A stretch of 64,000 nt of DNA from Cyanobium sp. AMD-g (GTDB lineage Bacteria; Cyanobacteriota; Cyanobacteriia; PCC-6307; Cyanobiaceae), in the NCBI RefSeq assembly GCF_024346395.1, contig NZ_JAGQCW010000005.1, forward strand, positions 62,001 through 126,000, given 5' to 3'. Below the pieces are notes generated by a model. That model saw nothing but the letters and a program-made list of their open reading frames with translations, was not told the origin of the DNA and did not search any database. Positions 54,661-62,067 of this stretch are shown here, piece after piece; the stretch's first letter is position 1; each line of letters opens with the position of its first letter. A program made the position numbers and the translations under genes.

Positions 54661-56715
54661 TCAGCCCAAGCCCAAAGCCATAATCGCGGCCTTGGTAGGG
54701 CTGTCATAGAACTGCCACTGGATGGCGGTGAGGATGGCATCAGGCACATCCGCCACATCACGCTTGTTCTCGCTGGGGATCAGGATTCGCTTGGCACCGG
54801 CTTCAACAGCGAGCTGCATACGCTCGGGAAGAGAGCCTACCTTGAGCAGCAGGCCCTGAATACTCATCTCGCCAAGCACGACAGTTTGATCCAGAACCGG
54901 CTTGGCAAGGATGGCCGACACCAGCGAGATGAAGAAGGCCACAGCTGTCTCTGAACCTTCTTTGGCTTGGTTCAGGTTGATGGCCTGAATGGTGAAGTCG
55001 TAGCCCTTGAGATCATGTGTGATGCCGAGATTTCTTAGGTTGGCTTTTAGGTAAGCATCTGCTGTTTTGATCGCCTCCTTCATCTTCGAAGAGAGACTGC
55101 CTAAGGGGATTAGGCGACCTGAGCCCATGTTCATCTGGGTTTGCAGCAAGAATAGGGCCAGCCGGTTGTCGGCCACATCCGTTCCGATGGAGTAGACGCT
55201 TCCTGGTGGCAGCCCACCCTCGGCGATCAAGGCCCCACCGCCTGATTCCGGCAAGGTCACGAAGGTTTCCTGGCCCGTCTCGCGATCGACGAAGGAGAAG
55301 CTGGTGTCCCAGTATTCAAGGCCACCCATCTTCTTGAGCTGCTCTTTGACCCGCCGACGCATCTCCATCGCATAGGTGAGGTACTCCTCGATCTCTTCTT
55401 TCGAGACATCTCCATCAGGGTGCAGCAGCTTGATGAGACCCGAGACGATCTTGCGAACGGCCTTCTGGTCTCTCCCTCCTAAATGGGTTCCGAAGCGAAA
55501 GTCCCGTTCGGCGTAGTCGGCGTAGCTGCGTTTACGCAACTCGCGGAAGACCTCAGCCAGATAGTCGGTGACCAGGCCGAAATGGCTGGTGTAGGCGGCA
55601 TCAGAGGTTTTCTGGAACTCCCAGCCGGGGATGTAGGCATGGATGCGGTCGTAGAAGGCCGTATCCATCTCCTGGGGCATGGGATAGAAGAGATTGGAAG
55701 TGCGAACAATCGTCTCGATATCTCCATCGATGTTGCCGACAAATACGATCGACCCTTCTGCGGTAATGATGTCACGGCCACGGCTAAAGGTGCCATCTTC
55801 CATGTAGCCCTTCATGATGTTGATGCCGCTCTTGTCCGTGAAACGGATGCCAGCGGCCTCATCGAATGCCACCACATCCCAGAGACATACCAAACCACGC
55901 TGGCCGGAGGACAGATTCACAAACATCTGCGCCGTGGTTGTCTGCCCCCCCGAGACGAGATGGCAGTAGGGACTCATCTGCTGATAGACGAAACTCTTGC
56001 CGGTACCGCGCGGACCAAGTTCCACCGAGTTGAAATTCTTCTCCACGAAGGGCAGGAGCCGGAGCATGTAGTGGAACTTGCGCTTTTTTGTGTAGTAGGG
56101 GTGATTCGGCTCGTAGCCCATCGAACGCATCAGCAGATCAAGCCATTGATCCCGCGTGAAGCGGCGGCGAGCTTCGATGAAGCTCTCGACGTTGCGATTT
56201 GACAGCTGGATGGGCCGAATGGCATCGACAAAAAACGGTCGGTTCTGGCCTCTGAAAATGAAGGAGTCGTCGTAGCGCAGCGACACTTCAGCCCAAATGC
56301 CACCAAGGAGCAGCCGATCGTGGGCACGCACGTCGGAGTCTTCGATGTTAATGTAATCGAGGTTGAGATTCGACAGGCGCGCCCAGTATTTATCGTGGGT
56401 CTCCACGAGTTTGACGTCAATCTTGTCAATGATCTCGTAAGTGGTGTACTGCTTGATTGCCGATTTAACGACCTCGCGCTCATCGGGCTTGACATACTTT
56501 GAGGCAAGAGTCTCACGGACAAACTCCAGGCCCTCATTGATCACATCCTCATCCGTAGAGGCGCAGTACTTACCGAGCAGGAACTCGATCACAAAGGCCG
56601 GCACGCCAAAGGCTGAGCGCATGCGCCTGAGCAGATCTTTGCGTACGACCAGGCCTGGGAAGACGTCGTTGGCGAGCAGGTCGAGCTCATCGAGGGTGAT
56701 GGGAGTTTCGTTCAT
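54661..56715 (-). CDS. brxL: BREX protein BrxL (Lon-like AAA+ protein)
   Basis: A protein of 684 residues of the BREX system, which blocks phage replication. A central AAA+ core has Walker A GPRGTGKSFVYQQ (near 233) and Walker B LWDVVAFDEAAG (near 285). The C-terminal Lon-like domain has Ser588 at the usual Ser position (KEGSETAVAFF). At the place of the Lon catalytic Lys is Arg632 (LPERMQLAVEAG), so peptidase activity is doubtful. It is last in the visible BREX row, 12 bases from pglZ. Confidence 0.9.
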   Translation of the reverse strand: MNETPITLDELDLLANDVFPGLVVRKDLLRRMRSAFGVPAFVIEFLLGKYCASTDEDVINEGLEFVRETLASKYVKPDEREVVKSAIKQYTTYEIIDKIDVKLVETHDKYWARLSNLNLDYINIEDSDVRAHDRLLLGGIWAEVSLRYDDSFIFRGQNRPFFVDAIRPIQLSNRNVESFIEARRRFTRDQWLDLLMRSMGYEPNHPYYTKKRKFHYMLRLLPFVEKNFNSVELGPRGTGKSFVYQQMSPYCHLVSGGQTTTAQMFVNLSSGQRGLVCLWDVVAFDEAAGIRFTDKSGINIMKGYMEDGTFSRGRDIITAEGSIVFVGNIDGDIETIVRTSNLFYPMPQEMDTAFYDRIHAYIPGWEFQKTSDAAYTSHFGLVTDYLAEVFRELRKRSYADYAERDFRFGTHLGGRDQKAVRKIVSGLIKLLHPDGDVSKEEIEEYLTYAMEMRRRVKEQLKKMGGLEYWDTSFSFVDRETGQETFVTLPESGGGALIAEGGLPPGSVYSIGTDVADNRLALFLLQTQMNMGSGRLIPLGSLSSKMKEAIKTADAYLKANLRNLGITHDLKGYDFTIQAINLNQAKEGSETAVAFFISLVSAILAKPVLDQTVVLGEMSIQGLLLKVGSLPERMQLAVEAGAKRILIPSENKRDVADVPDAILTAIQWQFYDSPTKAAIMALGLG

Positions 56716-56727
56716 GGGATGCCTCGC

Positions 56728-59310
56728 TTACATGTCTCGGCCGATGGTGAGCTTGATCCCGCCCGGCGGGAACTGCTCGCCAGTGTCGCGATCACGGATG
56801 TCGAGCTCCAGCAGCTCGCCCTTCTTGAAGCTCTGGGTCGTCTGGAAGAACAGGGTGACACTCTGCTCCCCCTTGCCTGGCTCCACCACCAGTTCCTTGG
56901 GTTGCGGGCTGGCCAGCACACGCTCCCCCGGTTCTGTGCCCACATTCTGGCGGCGTACATCAAGGCAGAGGGTCCGCCCAATACCTGTGAACAACGACAT
57001 CTGACCTGCAGCACCTTCGATCATTGGGCGAATCACAACCTTCACGCCGGTACGCATGAGCTCGTAGGTGGGCAGAACCACCTCAACACCGATGCGCTTG
57101 TCCGCCTTCGCTGCGCTCTTGGATACCAGGTGGGGAATGATCAACTCCTGGAGGGTGGCGCCGCCATGGGAGAACGACTTCTCGGCCATGAAAAACGCCA
57201 GGCCTGGTGGTACGGCTACACGCACAGCGGAATCCCAGGAGCACGGGAAGGTGGCCAATGGCACATCGGCTTGGGCTGGGATCAGCGCATAGCGTTCTTT
57301 GCGGACCAGACACCAACCTTTGTCGCAAGCAACCTCACCGGGGAGCTTCGATTCCTCCAAGAGGATGAAGCCATGATCCGTGAGCACATGAACGAGCTCA
57401 TATCCCCAGCGGTGCAGCGTGCGAATCACTCGAGCGATCCGATCCATCTCGATGTCGAGATGTCGGATCAACGTGGCTGCACTGCCGTGGCCAATGTGAT
57501 CGACTTGATCATGGCCCACCACAACGAGCAAATTGCCGAGATCTTCGGGCGGCTGGTTCGTGGCTTCGATCGCTTCGATCTGGCGGCAGTCGGCACCAAA
57601 ACTCTCCATGAACTTCACGCGTTCAGAGCGCTGGGAGCAGTCTTTTCCGTTCACAAACGGCTGCAGGTTGTTGGCGCTTACCTTCAGGGCCACCTCCGCG
57701 CCAGAGATCGGCATGAGGGCGGTCATGCCGATGGCAGTGATGGTGGGCAGCTCGGCCAGCATTGGCTCAACGGTCACGTCCTGCCCCTTCAACAGGCCTG
57801 CGATGGCGAGGGCGCAGTCGTAGCGGAGGGCATCGACGATGATCACGGCCTGGCGCTGGCTGACTCCCCAGAGCCCCTGCTCTAGCTTGGCTGTGACAGG
57901 CGGCACGCCATCAAGGGCCGGTGACTTACTGGTGGCATAGGCCTTGAAGAAGCGTCCGTTGAGCGCATTGGTATAGGCCGCATAGGAGCGATCGGCGATC
58001 TGGGAGATGGCATGGAGGCCCAGATCTTCGGCATCTCGCCGGAGCACCACGTGTTGCCGTTCGATGCCCAGGCCGTTGCTGAGGTACACCTGGGCCAGAT
58101 CCCCGCAACCGGCGGCTCCGGCTACTTGGTGCTCCCCCAGCCGGCATTGCTCGACGAAGCCCGCCAGGGCCCGCAGAGCGCCCCAGCCACCGATGGGGTT
58201 GTCGCTGGAGCGGGCATACTCCGCCTCCAGCTTGATCAGCTCCTTGCGTTCGGCCAGGAAGTCCACGGTGTCAGAAATCTTGCTGGCGGCTGCCTCCAGC
58301 TCGGCTCGCACCTGATCCCAGCGAAGCTGCACCAGGTGGGGGAAGGCAAAGGAGAGACCCTCTCTGCTGCTGGCCCAGGCGCTCAGATCCAAATCGGCCT
58401 CGACGGCAGCGATGCAGTGATCCCAGGCGGCTCGGCCCTGGGAATCCCTCAACCAGCGCTTGAGGAGGTCTTCCATCAGGGGCCGTGCGGCGAGAGGCGG
58501 CAGCCGATCGGTAAAGGGGAAGTCGGCCGGCTCGCCGTAACCCTGGAAGGTTTCGGTGAGGGCAAGGGTGGCCACGAAGGCCTGCAGCCATTCGGCTGGC
58601 GAAGGGGTGGGGTGCACGAATCCATAACGCTCCTGCACGGCGGCCAGAAACTCCGCAGTCAGGCCTTTGGCCTCAAGCTCGGCCCAGGTGGTTTCTGGAT
58701 CAATGGCCAGCTGGATGAGGGTCTGGTCGGCATCGCCAAGCAGCCGGTTCTGGGCGATGGCGGGTGTGAGTTGCGCCTCCCAGAACACCCTGGGCCGTTC
58801 AGCGAACTTGGCGGTGTACTTGGCCAGCAGGGAGTCGTGTCCTCCTTCATAGAGCTTGCGCTGTTCAGCCGCTGCTGTGGTGAGGGGAACCCCGGCCTCT
58901 CTGAGGAAGCGAAACAGGCTGGGCCGCTTGCCGCCGATCCGCCAGATCAGACCGGCGACGCGGAACTCCTCAAGTAGCTCCAGGTGATGTTCGCCTCGCT
59001 CGCTTGGGGTGTCGAGACGGTCTTCTGGCAGGGGCAGATAGAGGAGGAAGCGGCGCTTGGTGCGCTCAGCAGGAGACAGGGCGGCCATGGCGGCGTGGAC
59101 CTGGTGCTTGAGCCACACCTGGCCGTGGTGGCTGCGGGCGTCGTACTCGAGCAGCTCGAAGGGAGTTTGAGCGAGGCTTTCAAGGTGACTACGAAAGCTG
59201 GGGAGCAGGCGGGCGAATTCGCGGGTGGGATCAAACCAGAGGCAGACGTTGGCCCGCTTTTCGAGTTGAAAGCGCTGCAGGATCTGGGCGATGAGGGCAT
59301 CAAGAATCAA
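56728..59310 (-). CDS. pglZ: BREX phosphatase-like protein PglZ
   Basis: A protein of 860 residues with the alkaline-phosphatase-superfamily PglZ domain in its middle: VIIVDALRYDCALAIAG (about 490-506), DQVDHIGHG (near 610) and HVLTDHGFILLEESK (near 650) carry metal-binding Asp/His residues. The N-terminus (VCLWFDPTREFARLLP) is typical of BREX PglZ. It starts at 59310 with a 4-base overlap with pglX-C. The PglZ subtype was not assigned. Confidence 0.9.
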   Translation of the reverse strand: MILDALIAQILQRFQLEKRANVCLWFDPTREFARLLPSFRSHLESLAQTPFELLEYDARSHHGQVWLKHQVHAAMAALSPAERTKRRFLLYLPLPEDRLDTPSERGEHHLELLEEFRVAGLIWRIGGKRPSLFRFLREAGVPLTTAAAEQRKLYEGGHDSLLAKYTAKFAERPRVFWEAQLTPAIAQNRLLGDADQTLIQLAIDPETTWAELEAKGLTAEFLAAVQERYGFVHPTPSPAEWLQAFVATLALTETFQGYGEPADFPFTDRLPPLAARPLMEDLLKRWLRDSQGRAAWDHCIAAVEADLDLSAWASSREGLSFAFPHLVQLRWDQVRAELEAAASKISDTVDFLAERKELIKLEAEYARSSDNPIGGWGALRALAGFVEQCRLGEHQVAGAAGCGDLAQVYLSNGLGIERQHVVLRRDAEDLGLHAISQIADRSYAAYTNALNGRFFKAYATSKSPALDGVPPVTAKLEQGLWGVSQRQAVIIVDALRYDCALAIAGLLKGQDVTVEPMLAELPTITAIGMTALMPISGAEVALKVSANNLQPFVNGKDCSQRSERVKFMESFGADCRQIEAIEATNQPPEDLGNLLVVVGHDQVDHIGHGSAATLIRHLDIEMDRIARVIRTLHRWGYELVHVLTDHGFILLEESKLPGEVACDKGWCLVRKERYALIPAQADVPLATFPCSWDSAVRVAVPPGLAFFMAEKSFSHGGATLQELIIPHLVSKSAAKADKRIGVEVVLPTYELMRTGVKVVIRPMIEGAAGQMSLFTGIGRTLCLDVRRQNVGTEPGERVLASPQPKELVVEPGKGEQSVTLFFQTTQSFKKGELLELDIRDRDTGEQFPPGGIKLTIGRDM

Positions 59311-61190
59311 CCCGGCCCTCCAGCTGTGCGCAACACACCCGCCACCTGCAGTGGCGCGATGTTCACCACTACGCCGTCATCGAGATCGGGCCGCCAACCC
59401 TGCGGTTGATCTGCTTCGGCTTTCCAGGGAGTGCGGATGCGGCAATCGCCCGGTGCGGGATGGCCATTGGCACCTTCCTGGAGCCACTGGAGGCTTTGAT
59501 CGAGCAGCTCGGATTCCTCCAGGCGGCTCTGCCAGAGCAGACGGTCGTCGGTGCGGCCTTCTTGGCTGGCGAGACCGGCCTCGCGGCGGCAGTGGGCGAT
59601 GGCATCTCGGAGGTGAGTGCCGCGCAGCTTGGCCAGACGCTCGTAATCGAAAGTGTGGTATCGCACGAGGGCCCCGAAGGCACAGGCGCCCCGTCCCTGG
59701 CTGCTGGCGATGTGCCAGAGGATCGGACGGCTCTTGTAGAGCGAATCGTGGTAAGCGAAGAACTCATCACCCAGCCATTCCTCCAGGCTGGCCACAGAGC
59801 GATAGCCCTTGGCGCGCCGCTTGAGTTCGTTGGTGAGGCCAACTTCCAGCGCGTTGGGATCTTGCTGAGGGAACAGCTGGTGGAGTTCGATGCGCAGGCG
59901 ATCGATCAGGGCTGGCTCGCCGGCCACAGCCTGGAAAGGCACAATGCCGTCGTCGTCGGCTTCCAGCACTCGCTTGATGGCATAGGAGAGGAGACGCCAC
60001 ACGTGCTCCATCCGCTTTTGGGCAGCGTCCTTGCGCTCCATGGCAACCCAGAGCACCTCGGGTGGCCGGTCGCCCATGGTGGCTTCGATCTCGGCGCGAT
60101 GGGCGACGGAAATCCCATAGAGCTTGTAGGCCTCGTCGTTGAGCTGGGCGTAGAGGGCCTGGATGAGGGATTCTTGGCTGGCTTCCTGCTCAGCAAGTTG
60201 ATCAAGCCGAGAAGGCAGATCGAGGGAGGAAAGTTCCTCCCGGAGCAGCCAAGGGCCGGTGAAGTGTGTGGAGGTTTCGTTGCCTGTGTCCCAGGTGGCC
60301 TTGGCATCGTGGATCTGCCTGGCGAAGGCACTGATGGTTTCCCGCTGGACTGGATTAGGCTCCGGCACGGGAAGGCGTTTGATCACACCCACTTCCCAGG
60401 AGCCGAAGGACATTAGTCCTTCGAGCAGATACTCGGATGGGGCGGAGTTGGCTAGACCAAGTAAAAACCAAGTGTCATCTTGACGCTTAGGGAAAATGCC
60501 GGGACCTTTGTGACCGAAAATGCAGCCTTCGGGCATTATTCGCAGATTGAATCCTCGCTGGGTGCGCAGTGGCCAGGTAAGGCCAGGTTTGAAGTAGTCA
60601 GACTCATTGCGGATAAAGGCCCCTTCGAATTTGCGGATTGCGTTGCCGTGGTGGGCCCAATAAACAACCAAATAAACATCGGAGTAGAAGCGACTGAACC
60701 CTCCGCCTTTCGCAAAGGGTATCCACGTCTGGTCTTCTCCAATCCGATCTTGAGGCACTTCCCAGTGCAGGCGAACGAACTGAGGATCCGCTGATGTCTG
60801 CAGTCCCACCACGGCAGATCCCCATGCTGGATCCAAAGCCGATACTTGCTTAAAAATGTGCGAGACAAGTCCGATGCGGCGATACGCCAGAGGAGATCCT
60901 TCGATTGTGCTGAAATCCCGCCGCGCCACATCCATCCGAACCTCTGGTGCTTCATCCCTTAGAGATCGCGCAAACATTTCCTCACGCGTCAGCCCTTTGA
61001 AGCGGGCTAAATCGAAGAAACTTGCCTTGTCCAATTCTGTGACCACGTAATAGGCCCGCTCGGCCTGCTCTTTGCTCGTGTCAATCCCCTCCCTGGCTTG
61101 GATGGCCTGGATGGTTGGGATCATCAGCTCCCTGCGCAGATTGGAATCGGCCAGGATTCCCTTGAGATTCACACGGCGCCGTTCAACCAT
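59307..61190 (-). CDS. pglX: PglX C-terminal part (target-recognition half)
   Basis: A protein of 627 residues that matches the second half of BREX methyltransferase PglX. Signatures are SPLAYRRIGLVSHIFKQV, FAKGGGFSRFYSDVYLVVYW (normally KGG-xFRKWYGN) and EYLLEGLMSFGSWEVGVIKR, all from the target-recognition/late region. There are no SAM or NPPY motifs. The start at 61190 overlaps the fic stop by 8 bases; the stop overlaps pglZ by 4. It would need PglX-N to methylate DNA. Confidence 0.85.
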   Translation of the reverse strand: MVERRRVNLKGILADSNLRRELMIPTIQAIQAREGIDTSKEQAERAYYVVTELDKASFFDLARFKGLTREEMFARSLRDEAPEVRMDVARRDFSTIEGSPLAYRRIGLVSHIFKQVSALDPAWGSAVVGLQTSADPQFVRLHWEVPQDRIGEDQTWIPFAKGGGFSRFYSDVYLVVYWAHHGNAIRKFEGAFIRNESDYFKPGLTWPLRTQRGFNLRIMPEGCIFGHKGPGIFPKRQDDTWFLLGLANSAPSEYLLEGLMSFGSWEVGVIKRLPVPEPNPVQRETISAFARQIHDAKATWDTGNETSTHFTGPWLLREELSSLDLPSRLDQLAEQEASQESLIQALYAQLNDEAYKLYGISVAHRAEIEATMGDRPPEVLWVAMERKDAAQKRMEHVWRLLSYAIKRVLEADDDGIVPFQAVAGEPALIDRLRIELHQLFPQQDPNALEVGLTNELKRRAKGYRSVASLEEWLGDEFFAYHDSLYKSRPILWHIASSQGRGACAFGALVRYHTFDYERLAKLRGTHLRDAIAHCRREAGLASQEGRTDDRLLWQSRLEESELLDQSLQWLQEGANGHPAPGDCRIRTPWKAEADQPQGWRPDLDDGVVVNIAPLQVAGVLRTAGGPG

Positions 61191-62067
61191 GGCTTGCCTC
61201 CCAGCGGGTCAGCGCCGCATCTTCCCACTCGGCGAGCAACTCACTCAAGGGTTGGTAATTCCCTCGGATCCTTCCTTCTTCACATGCAGCGAAATAGCGA
61301 GTCTCATCCGTGCGTCGCTCGTACACATCCAAGGGTAGTAGATCGTTTTGCATGAGGATCAAGTTGGCGGTAATGAAAGCAGTCCGCCCATTCCCCTCCC
61401 GAAACGGATGAATGGCAAGCAATTCATTCATTACTTCACTCGCGTAGGCAAATACCTCGTTGTCGTCGCCCGAGATCAAAGGCGAGCGGCTCAGCACATT
61501 GCGTTCAAAGTCTTCCATGAGTGGTTCGATGCCACAGGGGGGAAGAGGCCACTTGATCGGTCCCTCCCCTTTGTGAAGATCCACCACCCGCCACTGGCCG
61601 GCAAAGGGGTAGATATCCCCCATCAGCTCGATGTGGAGTTGGCAGAGCAGCTCAATGCTCAGTGGCACAGGTGCCTCGCGCAGCACCAGGCTTGCTACTA
61701 GCTCCATGGCCCTAGTTACCCCTTCGTCTTCTCGGCGTTCGATTTCCTCGCGATCCAAGCATCCGGCGTAGTTCAGCACCAATCCATCAGTAGTGGTGAT
61801 CCAATCCCATTCACGGACATAGTTCTGCCACGGGTTGACGACCACCTTTGGGGAGGTTGGTGCAGGGTGGGCTTTCGCTAGATCATCGGCATGGGCTTTC
61901 TCGAGCTTTCGGTGGCTTTTTGACACCACGTAAAACTCCCCTGGCCGCCCTGCTTGATAGTACTCATCCTCGCGGCGACCAGGTCCAGATCTGAAGCGGA
62001 AGCCAAAGTCCTTTTCCGTCCATCGCCAGAGCACGCGACTGGCACCAGTGCCCGCAGGGAACGTCAT
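61183..62067 (-). CDS. Fic-domain protein encoded between the PglX halves
   Basis: A Fic/Doc protein of 294 residues. The catalytic loop HPFREGNGR is at about residues 223-231, complete, with His and Asn/Arg intact. The preceding helix region reads LHIELMGDIYPFAGQWRVVD, as in Fic proteins. I see no (S/T)xxxE(G/N) inhibitory motif, so intrinsic auto-inhibition is not apparent. Fic enzymes AMPylate proteins. The start overlaps the pglX-N stop by 4 bases and its end overlaps pglX-C by 8. Confidence 0.88.
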   Translation of the reverse strand: MTFPAGTGASRVLWRWTEKDFGFRFRSGPGRREDEYYQAGRPGEFYVVSKSHRKLEKAHADDLAKAHPAPTSPKVVVNPWQNYVREWDWITTTDGLVLNYAGCLDREEIERREDEGVTRAMELVASLVLREAPVPLSIELLCQLHIELMGDIYPFAGQWRVVDLHKGEGPIKWPLPPCGIEPLMEDFERNVLSRSPLISGDDNEVFAYASEVMNELLAIHPFREGNGRTAFITANLILMQNDLLPLDVYERRTDETRYFAACEEGRIRGNYQPLSELLAEWEDAALTRWEASHG

